Shown piece by piece: positions 1-8,783 of a DNA stretch of 45,817 nt. The notes under the pieces were generated by a model, which was given only the letters and a program-made list of their open reading frames with translations, had not been told where the DNA came from and made no database searches. The DNA lies in assembly GCA_002280515.1 (NCBI GenBank), contig NCEA01000013.1, forward strand, positions 69,194 to 115,010, written 5' to 3'. A program made the translations under genes and the position numbers. The DNA is from Rhodobacterales bacterium 32-67-9 (GTDB taxonomy: Bacteria; Pseudomonadota; Alphaproteobacteria; Rhodobacterales; Rhodobacteraceae). The first letter of the stretch is position 1, and each line of letters starts with the position of its first letter.

Positions 1-543
1 CAGCGCGGGCGGCTGGCCGGAGAGTCGGGCGCCAACGATAACCTGCGCGCGCGCCGCTACATCGCGAAATACACGATCAATCCGGCCATCGCGCACGGGG
101 TCTCCGCCCATACCGGCTCGGTCGAGGAGGGCAAGCGCGCCGATCTGGTGCTCTGGTCGCCCGCCTTCTTCGGTGCCAAGCCCGAGATGGTACTACTGGG
201 CGGGGTTATCGTGGTTGCGCAGATGGGCGATCCCAACGCCTCGATCCCGACGCCGCAGCCGGTCTACACGCGGCCGATGTTCGGTGCCTATGGCCGCTCG
301 GTCGAACGCAACGCGGTGACCTTCGTCTCCGGGGTGGCGGATGTCTCGCGACTGGGGCTGGCGAAGCAGGTGCTGGCGGTCGAAAACACCCGCGGCATCG
401 GCAAGGCCGACATGCGCCTCAACGACGCGACACCTGCCATCGAGGTCGATCCCGAGACCTATGAGGTTCGCGCCGACGGCGAGTTGCTGACCTGCGAACC
501 GGCCGCCGAACTGCCGCTCGCCCAACGCTATTTTCTGTATTGA
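1..543 (+). CDS. ureC: Urease alpha subunit, C-terminal part
   Basis: This is the last 180 residues of the catalytic subunit of urease, the nickel enzyme that hydrolyses urea to ammonia and carbamate in the cytoplasm. The 5' part lies outside the window. The reading frame is open from base 1. Recognisable C-terminal urease stretches include [15 protein letters not shown], the [12 protein letters not shown] motif and the final AQRYFLY. The active-site nickel ligands sit further upstream and cannot be checked here. The stop is 9 bp before the ureE start, so it belongs to the ureEFG operon that follows. Confidence 0.97.
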   Translation, partial: QRGRLAGESGANDNLRARRYIAKYTINPAIAHGVSAHTGSVEEGKRADLVLWSPAFFGAKPEMVLLGGVIVVAQMGDPNASIPTPQPVYTRPMFGAYGRSVERNAVTFVSGVADVSRLGLAKQVLAVENTRGIGKADMRLNDATPAIEVDPETYEVRADGELLTCEPAAELPLAQRYFLY

Positions 544-552
544 GGACCCGAG

Positions 553-1074
553 ATGACCGTTCTGCCCGCCGCCCGCTCAATCCGCCGCAATGGCACGCTT
601 GCCGCGCAGCCCGAGGTGACGATCACGCTCGACTACGAGGCGCGGATGCTGCGCCGCAAGCGGCTGGTGACGGATGACGGGGTCGCGATCTTCGTGGACC
701 TGGCAGAGACCGTGAGCCTTGATGAAGGCGATTGCCTCGTTCTGGAGGATGGCCGGCTTGTCGGTGTCGTCGCGGCGCGCGAGCCTGTGCTTGCGGTGAC
801 GGGAGACCTGCCGCGCCTGGCCTGGCATATCGGCAACCGCCACACACCCTGCCAGATCGCGGCCGACCGTCTTTTGATCCGCGAGGACCACGTGCTGGAG
901 GCGATGCTGCGACAGCTTGGCGCCCGGGTGGAGCGAGCGACGTTGTCCTTCAGCCCCGAGGGCGGCGCCTATGGTCACGGCAGGACGATGGGGCACGATC
1001 ACGGGCCGGCGCATGTGCATGATCACAGCCAAGGGCAAAGTCATGGGCACAGCCACGGGCACGGGTCGGCCTGA
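553..1074 (+). CDS. ureE: Urease accessory protein UreE (nickel chaperone)
   Basis: UreE is a 173-residue metallochaperone that delivers Ni2+ to the urease activation complex. The N-terminal half has the usual UreE beta domain (for example the LTLDYEAR-like segment near residue 24). The metal-binding domain follows and ends near CQIAADRLLIREDHVLEAML. The C-terminus carries a histidine-rich tail with 10 His in the last 35 or so residues, a common nickel-storage feature. It lies 9 bp after ureC and 1 bp before ureF, consistent with translational coupling within one operon. Confidence 0.96.
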   Translation: MTVLPAARSIRRNGTLAAQPEVTITLDYEARMLRRKRLVTDDGVAIFVDLAETVSLDEGDCLVLEDGRLVGVVAAREPVLAVTGDLPRLAWHIGNRHTPCQIAADRLLIREDHVLEAMLRQLGARVERATLSFSPEGGAYGHGRTMGHDHGPAHVHDHSQGQSHGHSHGHGSA

Positions 1075-1075
1075 C

Positions 1076-1717
1076 ATGTCCGATCCCGTCGCCCGGCTGT
1101 CGCTGATCCAGTGGCTGTCGCCGGCCTTTCCGACCGGGGGGTTCGCTTACTCGCACGGGCTCGAATGGGCGATCTCCGCCGGTCAGGTGACAACGGCGCG
1201 GGCGCTGGCGGAATGGCTGGCGGATATTCTCGACTGCGGCGCGGGCTGGCAAGACGCAGTGCTCCTGTCGCTGTCGCTGCGTCCGGGGGCCGATCACGCC
1301 GCCCTCGACGATCTTGCCCGCGCGCTCCAACCCTCGGCGGAGCGGCTGGCCGAAACGCTCGATCAGGGTCGGGCTTTCGCCGTGACGGTCGCCGCGCTGA
1401 CCGGGCACGACCTGCCGACCCGGGCGCTGCCCGTCGCGGTCGGCGCGGCGGCGCGGCCGCTCGGCCTCGACCCTTCTGAGGTCATCGGCCATTATCTGCA
1501 CACCTTCGTTGGCAATCTCGTCTCGGTCGCCACGCGCTTCGTGCCGCTTGGTCAGACCGAAGGGCAGGCAGTGCTGCATGGGTTGCACAGTCAGATCGTC
1601 AGCCTCGCCCGGCGGGCGGCCACAGCCGAGGAAGGCGATCTCGGTAACGCGGCGCTTGGCGCCGACCTCGCCGCCTTCCGGCACGAGACCATGGAGACAA
1701 GGATATTCCGGACATGA
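1076..1717 (+). CDS. ureF: Urease accessory protein UreF
   Basis: UreF (213 residues) works with UreD/UreH and UreG to carbamylate the active-site lysine and insert nickel into apo-urease. The start at [13 protein letters not shown] is chosen because the hallmark N-terminal stretch [18 protein letters not shown] follows at once and the ATG lies directly after the ureE stop. The open frame extends further upstream, but that part is only a shadow of the ureE His tail. The protein is mostly helical with the usual length. Its stop overlaps the ureG start (ATGA), which suggests coupled translation. Confidence 0.96.
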   Translation: MSDPVARLSLIQWLSPAFPTGGFAYSHGLEWAISAGQVTTARALAEWLADILDCGAGWQDAVLLSLSLRPGADHAALDDLARALQPSAERLAETLDQGRAFAVTVAALTGHDLPTRALPVAVGAAARPLGLDPSEVIGHYLHTFVGNLVSVATRFVPLGQTEGQAVLHGLHSQIVSLARRAATAEEGDLGNAALGADLAAFRHETMETRIFRT

Positions 1718-2331
1718 ACATGAACGGCCCCCTGCGCGTCGGTATCGGCGGCCCGGTCGGCGCCGGCAAGACCAGCTTGACCGAAGAGCTTGCCCGTGCG
1801 CTCGCGCCGCGCTGTTCGATGGCGGTGATCACCAACGACATCTACACGCGCGAGGATGCCGATTACCTCGTGCGCGCGCAGGTGCTGCCCGAGGCGCGTA
1901 TAAGGGGCGTCGAGACCGGCGGCTGCCCGCATACCGCGATCCGCGAGGATGCCTCGATCAACCTCGCCGCCGTCGCCGACCTGCGGACGGCCTTCCCCGA
2001 CCTCGACCTGATCCTGATCGAGAGCGGGGGCGACAACCTCGCCGCGACCTTCAGCCCAGAGCTTGCCGACCTCACGATCTATGTCATCGACACGGCCGCC
2101 GGGCAGGACATCCCGAGGAAACGCGGGCCCGGCCTCACGCGCTCCGACCTTCTCGTCGTCAACAAGACCGATCTTGCGCCCCATGTCGGCGTCGACCTGG
2201 CCTTGCTGGAGAGCGACACCAAGGCCGCCCGCGGTGCGCGCCCCTTCGTCCTGGCCGAGGTCCGGCGTGGGGTCGGGATCGCCGAGGTGATCGGCTTTCT
2301 GGAGAGAGAAGGCGGACTGACGCTGCGCTGA
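1714..2331 (+). CDS. ureG: Urease accessory GTPase UreG
   Basis: UreG (205 residues) is the SIMIBI-class GTPase that powers nickel insertion into urease. It has the P-loop [11 protein letters not shown] (residues 12-22), the metal-binding Cys-Pro-His motif at residues 71-73, the [11 protein letters not shown] segment, and the [10 protein letters not shown] guanine-specificity region. It starts within the ureF stop codon (4-bp overlap) and is the last gene of the urease operon. The next gene, urtA, is 426 bp away and probably has its own promoter. Confidence 0.97.
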   Translation: MNMNGPLRVGIGGPVGAGKTSLTEELARALAPRCSMAVITNDIYTREDADYLVRAQVLPEARIRGVETGGCPHTAIREDASINLAAVADLRTAFPDLDLILIESGGDNLAATFSPELADLTIYVIDTAAGQDIPRKRGPGLTRSDLLVVNKTDLAPHVGVDLALLESDTKAARGARPFVLAEVRRGVGIAEVIGFLEREGGLTLR

Positions 2332-2757
2332 GGGGGGCGCTCTGGCCGTTGCGCGTGGGTTTCCGGCTGGTCGGACCCGGGCCGAATCGTCGGTGCATCC
2401 CCGGTTGGGCGGTTCGGCCATGGCGAGAGCGGGACGTGGCGGCAGACGGGCGCTGCACAGAATTCGGGCAGCGTCCCGGTTTTCGCAAATACATTGCGCT
2501 GCGCCGCAGAAAGTGCGCCGGAATCGTCACCGCAACGTTGCGATCCGGGGGCGCGCGCAAATGATCGGCATGTGCCCAATTCTTGGGCCGAACCGAACGC
2601 CGCGCGGGGCGCAATCCTGGCAGATCAACTTCCCCGCGCGACGGCAGCAACATGGCTGCGGCCCTGTCGTAGCGGCTCCGACGGCACTTGCCCATCCGGC
2701 AAATGCGCGCGGGCGCCGGTCGCGGACGCTGTGGCGCAGAACAGGGGAATAGGACGA
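2332..2757 (+). promoter_or_regulatory. ureG-urtA intergenic control region with two dyads
   Basis: This 426-bp stretch has no convincing gene; open frames that cross it have no family-like sequence. It must hold the urtA promoter. Two inverted repeats stand out: a perfect 12-bp palindrome CGCAACGTTGCG at 2531-2542 and GCCCAA-N3-TTGGGC at 2574-2588. They are 43 bp apart (start to start) and could be regulator-binding sites for nitrogen-dependent control. I could not place a clear -24/-12 or -35/-10 pair. Confidence 0.45.
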
Positions 2758-4044
2758 ATGATCAGAAAACTCTCGGTGCCCACACTCCCGGCCGTGGCGC
2801 TTCTGGCCGCCGCCGGCGCGGCTTTGGCGCAGGACTGCCCGATCAAGGTGGGGGTTCTGCACTCGCTCTCCGGCACGATGGCGATCTCGGAGACCACGCT
2901 CAAGGACACGATGTTGATGCTCGTGGCCGAACAGAATGCCAAGGGCGGACTTCTCGGCTGTGACCTGGAAGCGGTCGTGGTCGACCCGGCCTCGGACTGG
3001 CCGCTCTTTGCTGAGAAGGCGCGCGAGCTTCTCACCGTGCATGAGGTCGACGTGATCTTCGGCAACTGGACCAGCGTCAGCCGCAAGTCGGTCCTGCCGG
3101 TGATTGAGGAACTGAACGGGCTTCTCTTCTACCCGGTCCAGTACGAGGGCGAGGAATCGTCGAAGAACGTCTTTTATACCGGCGCCGCGCCGAACCAGCA
3201 GGCGATCCCGGCCGTGGATTATTTCATCGAGGAACTCGGGGTCGAGAAATTCGCGCTTCTTGGCACCGACTACGTATATCCGCGCACCACCAACAACATC
3301 CTGCAATCGTACCTGCAGCAGAAGGGCATCGCGGCGGAGGATATCTTCGTCAACTACACGCCCTTCGGCCATTCCGACTGGGCGACCATTGTCGCCGATG
3401 TGAAGGCGCTCGGCGCCGACGGCAAGCAGGTTGGGGTGATCTCCACCATCAACGGCGACGCCAATATCGGCTTCTACAAGGAGCTTGCCGCCGCCGGAGT
3501 TTCGGCCGACGACATCCCGGTCGTGGCATTTTCGGTCGGGGAAGAGGAACTGTCGGGTCTGGATACCTCGAACCTCGTCGGCCACCTTGCGGCCTGGAAC
3601 TACTTCATGTCCGCCGAAACCCCGGAAAACACCGCCTTCATCGCGGCTTGGCACAAGTATATCGGAGACGAAAAGCGCGTCACCAACGACCCGATGGAGG
3701 CGCATTACATCGGCTTCAACATGTGGGTGAACGCGGTGACCTCGGCGGGATCGACCGATGTCGATGCGGTGCGCACAGCGATGTATGGCCAGACCTTCCC
3801 GAACCTGACCGGCGGCACCGCCGAGATGCTGACCAACCATCACCTCAAGAAGCCGGTGCTCATCGGCGAGATCCGCGCCGACGGCCAGTTCGACATCATT
3901 AGCAAGACCGAACCGGTGCCGGGTGACGCCTGGACCGACTTCCTGCCGGACTCCGCGGTTCTGACTTCGGACTGGAAGGACCTCGGCTGCGGTATGTTCA
4001 ACACCGAGACGAAGACCTGCGTGCAGATCAAGTCGAACTACTGA
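2758..4044 (+). CDS. urtA: Urea ABC transporter substrate-binding protein UrtA
   Basis: UrtA (428 residues) is the periplasmic urea receptor of the UrtABCDE importer. The ATG at 2758 is chosen because it is followed by a cleavable signal peptide ending at ALAQD and preceded by a purine-rich GGGGAATAGGA. An upstream in-frame extension would destroy the signal. The mature start KVGVLHSLSGTMAISE and the block GNWTSVSRKSVLPVIEE are characteristic of UrtA/FmdD-type type I binding folds. It is the first gene of the urt operon, downstream of the urease genes. A stem-loop follows the stop. Confidence 0.96.
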   Translation: MIRKLSVPTLPAVALLAAAGAALAQDCPIKVGVLHSLSGTMAISETTLKDTMLMLVAEQNAKGGLLGCDLEAVVVDPASDWPLFAEKARELLTVHEVDVIFGNWTSVSRKSVLPVIEELNGLLFYPVQYEGEESSKNVFYTGAAPNQQAIPAVDYFIEELGVEKFALLGTDYVYPRTTNNILQSYLQQKGIAAEDIFVNYTPFGHSDWATIVADVKALGADGKQVGVISTINGDANIGFYKELAAAGVSADDIPVVAFSVGEEELSGLDTSNLVGHLAAWNYFMSAETPENTAFIAAWHKYIGDEKRVTNDPMEAHYIGFNMWVNAVTSAGSTDVDAVRTAMYGQTFPNLTGGTAEMLTNHHLKKPVLIGEIRADGQFDIISKTEPVPGDAWTDFLPDSAVLTSDWKDLGCGMFNTETKTCVQIKSNY

Positions 4045-4053
4045 CGACCCCGG

Positions 4054-4085
4054 CGGCGCGGGGATCGTCCCCCGCGCCGTTCTTT
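4054..4085 (+). terminator. Stem-loop between urtA and urtB
   Basis: A 10-bp perfect stem CGGCGCGGGG/CCCCGCGCCG (4054-4063 with 4070-4079) has a 6-nt loop and is followed by TTCTTT. It looks like a weak intrinsic terminator or mRNA-stabilising hairpin. In its position just after the binding-protein gene it would keep urtA mRNA more abundant than urtBCDE mRNA. Confidence 0.6.
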
Positions 4086-4100
4086 CCCGGACAGGATTTC

Positions 4101-6050
4101 ATGATGCTTCGCGCCGTCCTCCTCGCGCTCGCGGCCCTCGTGTGGTTGCCCGCTGCCGCCGTTGCAGAGGATCTCCAGACCCTGCTTCAGGCCCACAAGG
4201 CCGAGATCGAGGCCCCGTCGCGCCGTTCGGTGGGCGAGGTTCTCGACAGGCTCGTCGCCTCCGGCTTGCCGGGAGTGCCGCTGTTCCTCGAACGCTGGCA
4301 GGACAAGCGCGTTTTCCTGCGTGCCTCGGACGGGCTCTTCTACTATGCGACGCCGGAGGGCGACGGCTACCTGCTGACCGCGGTCAGCGACGACAGGGCG
4401 GCGGGCACCGCATCGCGCGCCGAGATGACGGAGCTGCGCCCGAACGGCGGGGTGCGCAAGGCGATCGCCGATGCACTGGTGGAGTTCCAGCTGTCCGATC
4501 CCGACATCGGTCGGCGCCGGAGCGCCGTCGACGCCATCGCCCGCAGCGGATCGGCCAATCAGCTCGCTCCCTTGCGGGCCTCGATCCCGACGGAACCGAA
4601 CCCGGCCCTGAAAGCCGCGAAGGAGCGGCTCGCCGACATTCTCGCCGCCCGCTTCGCCCCGACCGCCGATGCGCGGGTGGAGGCCATCGCGAACCTCGGC
4701 GACGACGTCTCGGTCGATGTGCGCGCGGTCCTGAACCAGATCCTCGCCACCACAACGGGTGTCGCGCGGGTGCTGCCCGAGGGCGCCAACATCGCGCGTG
4801 TGCTGACACCCGGGTCCGAAGCGCTGCCCGTCGGCACCGCCTACGGCTTGCTGGTCGAGGCCGGCCTTGTCCCGCCGGTCGTTGGCCGAGATGACATCAA
4901 GGCGGCGCTTGTCGCCCATATCGAGGGCGGTCGGGTCGGGGGCGTGGCGGTCGAAGACCTCGGAAGCGACGCCGCCCGCCTCTTCGCCTATGCCGCTTTG
5001 GCCGACGCGGGCGTCGTGCCGCCGACCCTGGCGCCGAACGAACAGGACGCCGCGCTCGCCGCGCATGTCTTCTACGAGGAATATGTCGAGCCCGATCCGG
5101 CCATCTCCGATGCCGCAGGCGACGCCCTGCGCGCCATCGAGACGCGGGTCGGCGCCTACCAGGTCGCCGACATCATCCTCGACGCGCTGTCGCTCGCCTC
5201 GATCTACTTTCTCGCCGCCATCGGTCTTGCGATCACCTTCGGGGTGATGGGTGTCATCAACATGGCGCATGGCGAGTTCATCATGATGGGCGCCTATACC
5301 GGCTATGTCGTCCAACAATTCGTGCCGGGCTACACGCTTTCGATCCTCGTGGCGCTGCCCGCCGCCTTCGCCGTCACCTTCACGGCCGGTGTGGCGATGG
5401 AGCGGCTGGTGATCCGCCACCTGTACCACCGGCCGCTGGAGACGCTTCTCGCGACCTTCGGCATTTCCATCGGGCTGCAACAACTGGCCAAGAACATCTT
5501 CGGCACCCAGGCCCGGCCGCTGACCTCGCCGGCGTGGCTCGACGGGGCGCTGAGCATCAACGATGTCGTCTCGATCAGCTATATCCGCATTGCGATCTTC
5601 GGGCTGGCGCTGATGTTTCTCGGCCTCATCCTCTTCATCCTGAAGCGCACGCGGCTCGGGCTCGAGATGCGGGCTGTGACGCAGAACCCCGGCATGGCGG
5701 CCTCGGTCGGGATCAACCCGGACCGGATCAACATGCTGACCTTCGGCCTCGGCTCCGGCATCGCCGGGATCGCCGGTGTGGCGATCGGCCTCTATGCCAA
5801 GGTCACGTCGGAAATGGGCGCCGACTATATCGTGCAAAGCTTCATGACCGTGGTTGTCGGAGGGGTCGGGAATGTCTGGGGGGCACTCGCCGGGGCAGCG
5901 CTGATCGGCTTCCTCCAGAAGCTGATCGAATGGGTGAACCCGTCGAACACGCTGGCCGCGCAGACCTACATGATCCTTTTCATCATTCTTTTCATCCAGT
6001 TCCGGCCGAAGGGCATTGTTGCCCTCAAGGGCCGTGCCGCGGGAGACTGA
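4101..6050 (+). CDS. urtB: Urea ABC transporter permease UrtB
   Basis: UrtB (649 residues) is one of the two membrane subunits of the urea importer, related to LivH. The N-terminus is a signal sequence (MMLRAVLLALAALVWLPAAAVA). About 300 residues of alpha-helical, HEAT-like extracytoplasmic sequence follow, as is typical of proteobacterial UrtB. The LivH-like membrane domain begins near residue 355 (DIILDALSLASIYFLAAIGLAITFG, split here by description) and includes GVMGVINMAHGEFIMMGAYT. The protein is somewhat longer than many UrtBs because of the N-terminal domain. It lies 56 bp after urtA and 4 bp before urtC. Confidence 0.95.
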   Translation: MMLRAVLLALAALVWLPAAAVAEDLQTLLQAHKAEIEAPSRRSVGEVLDRLVASGLPGVPLFLERWQDKRVFLRASDGLFYYATPEGDGYLLTAVSDDRAAGTASRAEMTELRPNGGVRKAIADALVEFQLSDPDIGRRRSAVDAIARSGSANQLAPLRASIPTEPNPALKAAKERLADILAARFAPTADARVEAIANLGDDVSVDVRAVLNQILATTTGVARVLPEGANIARVLTPGSEALPVGTAYGLLVEAGLVPPVVGRDDIKAALVAHIEGGRVGGVAVEDLGSDAARLFAYAALADAGVVPPTLAPNEQDAALAAHVFYEEYVEPDPAISDAAGDALRAIETRVGAYQVADIILDALSLASIYFLAAIGLAITFGVMGVINMAHGEFIMMGAYTGYVVQQFVPGYTLSILVALPAAFAVTFTAGVAMERLVIRHLYHRPLETLLATFGISIGLQQLAKNIFGTQARPLTSPAWLDGALSINDVVSISYIRIAIFGLALMFLGLILFILKRTRLGLEMRAVTQNPGMAASVGINPDRINMLTFGLGSGIAGIAGVAIGLYAKVTSEMGADYIVQSFMTVVVGGVGNVWGALAGAALIGFLQKLIEWVNPSNTLAAQTYMILFIILFIQFRPKGIVALKGRAAGD

Positions 6051-6054
6051 GCCG

Positions 6055-7275
6055 ATGCGACGCACCTTTCTCTCCGCCAATCCGTCGGTCCTGTGGTTCC
6101 TGCTCGCCCTGGCGCTCGTGACGCTTGGCGTGACCGTGATGGCCGAGGCCGGGACGATCTCCACCTCCTTCGTCAAGACCCTGGGCAAGACGCTCTGCCT
6201 TTGCCTGATCGCGGTCGCGATGGATGTGGTCTGGGGCTATTGCGGCATCCTCTCGCTTGGCCATTTCGCCTTCTTCGGGATTGGTGGCTATGCCATCGGC
6301 ATGTGGCTGATGTATGCCCGCACGGAGGAGATCGTCGCCCTGTCGCTCGCCGCGCAGGCGCTGCCTCCGACCGCAGAAGAGATCCGGAGCGCCATTGGCA
6401 CGCAGATCTTCGGCGTCGTCGGATCTTCGGAATTCCCCTTGATCTGGGCCCTTGCCGACCGGCCCTGGCTGCAACTCCCGATGATCGTGCTGCTGCCCGG
6501 CCTTCTGGCGCTTGTCTTCGGCTGGCTCGCGTTCCGCAGCCGGGTTACCGGCGTCTACCTCTCGATCCTGACGCAGGCGATGACGCTGGCGCTGTCGCTC
6601 TATCTCTTCCAGAACGACAGCGGTCTCAGGGGCAACAACGGCCTGTCGGGGTTGCAGAACATCCCGGGCCTCAAGGGCGTCGGACAGGACCGGATTTCGA
6701 TCTGGTTCTTCTGGGGATCCGCGGCCGCGCTTGCCGTGGGCTATGTCTTCTTCGCCTGGATCGTCTCGGGCAAGATGGGCAGCGTCATCCGCGCGATCCG
6801 AGACGACGAGGCGCGGGTGCGGTTCCTCGGTTACCATGTCGAGAGCTTCAAGCTCTTCGTTTTCACGGTCACCGCGATGGTCGCGGGCGTCGCCGGCGCG
6901 CTCTACTACCCGCAGGCGGGCATTATCAATCCGGCCGAGATCGCGCCGATCGCCTCGATCTACCTTGCAGTCTGGGTCGCCATCGGCGGGCGTGGACGAC
7001 TTTATGGCGCGGTGATCGGCGCTGCCTTCGTGTCGCTCCTGTCGTCGTGGTTCACTGGCGGCGGGGCGCCCCCGGTGCCGATCGGGTTCTACACGATCCA
7101 CTGGACGGACTGGTGGCTGGTGCTGCTCGGCCTCTCCTTCGTCGCCGTCACGCTCTTTTTCCCGAAGGGGATCGGTGGCCTCTTCGACCTCGTCCAGCCC
7201 CGCCCCGTGGCCGACCGGCAGGGCGACTACGGCCCCGATGCCGGCGCCTGGCGGCGCGAGGAGGGCGAGCCATGA
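6055..7275 (+). CDS. urtC: Urea ABC transporter permease UrtC
   Basis: UrtC (406 residues) is the second, LivM-like membrane subunit of the urea importer. The ATG at 6055 is chosen because it falls 4 bp after the urtB stop; an earlier in-frame start would overlap urtB. The protein has many hydrophobic segments, the motif VVWGYCGILSLGHFAFFGIGGYA near residues 60-82, and the LivM-like core RAIRDDEARVRFLGYHV before the last helices. It ends with a charged tail and overlaps urtD by an ATGA junction. Confidence 0.95.
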   Translation: MRRTFLSANPSVLWFLLALALVTLGVTVMAEAGTISTSFVKTLGKTLCLCLIAVAMDVVWGYCGILSLGHFAFFGIGGYAIGMWLMYARTEEIVALSLAAQALPPTAEEIRSAIGTQIFGVVGSSEFPLIWALADRPWLQLPMIVLLPGLLALVFGWLAFRSRVTGVYLSILTQAMTLALSLYLFQNDSGLRGNNGLSGLQNIPGLKGVGQDRISIWFFWGSAAALAVGYVFFAWIVSGKMGSVIRAIRDDEARVRFLGYHVESFKLFVFTVTAMVAGVAGALYYPQAGIINPAEIAPIASIYLAVWVAIGGRGRLYGAVIGAAFVSLLSSWFTGGGAPPVPIGFYTIHWTDWWLVLLGLSFVAVTLFFPKGIGGLFDLVQPRPVADRQGDYGPDAGAWRREEGEP

Positions 7276-8012
7276 CCACACTTCTCGAGGTTTCGGGCGT
7301 CTCGGTCAGCTTCGACGGCTTTCGCGCCATCAACAACCTGTCGCTGACCATCGGAGAGCCGGAACTGCGCGCCGTGATCGGCCCGAACGGGGCTGGCAAG
7401 ACCACCTTCATGGACATCATCACCGGCAAGACGCGGCCGGACGAGGGCCATGTCCTCTGGGGGGAACTCAGCACCTCGCTCGTCGGGAAAAGCGAAAGCG
7501 CCATCGCCCGGCTCGGCATCGGCCGCAAGTTCCAGCGGCCCACGGTGTTCGAGGCGCAGACGGTGCGTGAGAACCTGGCGCTTGCGCTGAGGAACCGGCC
7601 CGGACCCTTTGACGTGCTCGTCTACCGCAAGACCGGGCAGGGCGCGGCGCGGATCGGGGAAATCGCCGAGGAAATAGGCCTGTCCGACAGCCTGACGCGT
7701 GCCGCCGGCGAACTCAGCCACGGCCAGAAGCAATGGCTCGAGATCGGCATGCTGCTGGCGCAGGACCCGCGGCTGCTTCTCGTCGATGAACCCGCTGCCG
7801 GGATGACGCCGGCGGAGCGGGAGCATACGACCGACCTTCTGAAACGCGCCGCCGAGACGCGGGCGGTGATCGTCGTGGAGCACGACATGGACTTCGTGCG
7901 CCGTCTCGATTGCCGCGTCACCGTGCTGCACGAGGGTTCGGTCCTCGCCGAAGGCAGCCTTGCCCATGTCACGCAGAACCAGGACGTCATCGACGTCTAT
8001 CTTGGACGGTAG
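7272..8012 (+). CDS. urtD: Urea ABC transporter ATPase UrtD
   Basis: UrtD (246 residues) is the LivG-like ATP-binding subunit of the urea importer. It shows Walker A (GPNGAGKTTFMD), the ABC signature LSHGQKQWLEIGMLL, Walker B (LLLVDEPAAGMT) and the switch His in VVEHDMDFVRRL. The ATG at 7272 overlaps the urtC stop and gives the expected N-terminus; the open frame upstream is a shadow of urtC. urtE starts 3 bp after the stop. Confidence 0.96.
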   Translation: MTTLLEVSGVSVSFDGFRAINNLSLTIGEPELRAVIGPNGAGKTTFMDIITGKTRPDEGHVLWGELSTSLVGKSESAIARLGIGRKFQRPTVFEAQTVRENLALALRNRPGPFDVLVYRKTGQGAARIGEIAEEIGLSDSLTRAAGELSHGQKQWLEIGMLLAQDPRLLLVDEPAAGMTPAEREHTTDLLKRAAETRAVIVVEHDMDFVRRLDCRVTVLHEGSVLAEGSLAHVTQNQDVIDVYLGR

Positions 8013-8015
8013 GCC

Positions 8016-8711
8016 ATGCTGGAAATCAGGGGACTGACACTGAAATACGGCCAGAGCCAGATCCTGCGGGGGATCGACCTCACCGCGCGGGCAGGCGAGG
8101 TGACGGTGGTGATGGGCACCAACGGCGTGGGCAAGACCAGCCTTCTGAAGGCAATCGCCGGACGACACCCTTACGGGAAGGGCACGATCATGCTCGACGG
8201 CAAGCCGCTCGATCATCTCTCGGCCCATGCTGCCGCGCAGGCGGGAATCGCCTATGTGCCGCAGGGGAGGGAGATCTTTCCGCTGCTGACGGTGGCCGAG
8301 AACCTCGAATGCGGCTTCGCCGGTCTGCCGCGCGCCGACCGGACCATGCCGGAACGCATCTTCGAGCTTTTCCCGGTCCTGCATGAGATGCGCCACCGCC
8401 GGGGCGGGGACCTTTCCGGTGGGCAGCAACAGCAACTTGCCATCGCCCGCGCCCTGATCCTTCGGCCAAAGCTCCTGCTGCTCGATGAGCCGACCGAAGG
8501 CATCCAGCCCAACATCATCCAGCAGATCGGCCGCGTCATCGCGCGGCTGCGCGAGGAGGGCGGGATGGCGATCCTGCTGGTGGAGCAGTACTTCGACTTC
8601 GCCTATGACCTCGCCGACGAATTCTTCGCCATGCAGCCCGGCCGCGTCTCGCTCAACGTCCGTAAGGCAGAGGCGCGGCGCGAAGACCTGCTCGGCCATG
8701 TGTCGATCTGA
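8016..8711 (+). CDS. urtE: Urea ABC transporter ATPase UrtE
   Basis: UrtE (231 residues) is the LivF-like ATPase that pairs with UrtD. Walker A is GTNGVGKTSLL, the signature is LSGGQQQQLAIARAL, and Walker B is LLLLDEPTEGIQPNI, whose EGIQP is typical of UrtE/LivF. It is the last gene of the urt operon. Only 72 bp separate it from the lacI-type gene, in the same direction. Confidence 0.96.
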   Translation: MLEIRGLTLKYGQSQILRGIDLTARAGEVTVVMGTNGVGKTSLLKAIAGRHPYGKGTIMLDGKPLDHLSAHAAAQAGIAYVPQGREIFPLLTVAENLECGFAGLPRADRTMPERIFELFPVLHEMRHRRGGDLSGGQQQQLAIARALILRPKLLLLDEPTEGIQPNIIQQIGRVIARLREEGGMAILLVEQYFDFAYDLADEFFAMQPGRVSLNVRKAEARREDLLGHVSI

Positions 8712-8733
8712 CCCGCCGGTGCTTTCGGCATTC

Positions 8734-8749
8734 TGATTGACGTACCTCA
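8734..8749 (+). promoter_or_regulatory. Degenerate LacI-type operator before lacI
   Basis: The 16-mer TGATTGACGTACCTCA matches the operator seen upstream of the binding-protein gene (TGAGGTGCGTACCTCA at 11994) at 11 of 16 positions. The right half-site CGTACCTCA is perfect. It lies 35 bp before the lacI start and could mediate autoregulation. This is an inference from the shared half-site. Confidence 0.5.
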
Positions 8750-8783
8750 GAAACCTGCCCTACCGTGCGTCAGGAGATCACGC

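Noticed and set aside
2680-2720. A possible sigma54 promoter (GGCAC...GC) before urtA
   Set aside because: The spacing between the GG and GC elements does not fit the -24/-12 rule.
2393-2752. A 119-codon + strand frame between ureG and urtA
   Set aside because: No recognisable sequence or ribosome site; the stretch is better read as the urtA control region.
4038-6188. A 716-codon open frame on the - strand opposite urtB
   Set aside because: High-GC shadow frame rich in Arg, Asp and Gly with no domain; urtB on the other strand is clear.
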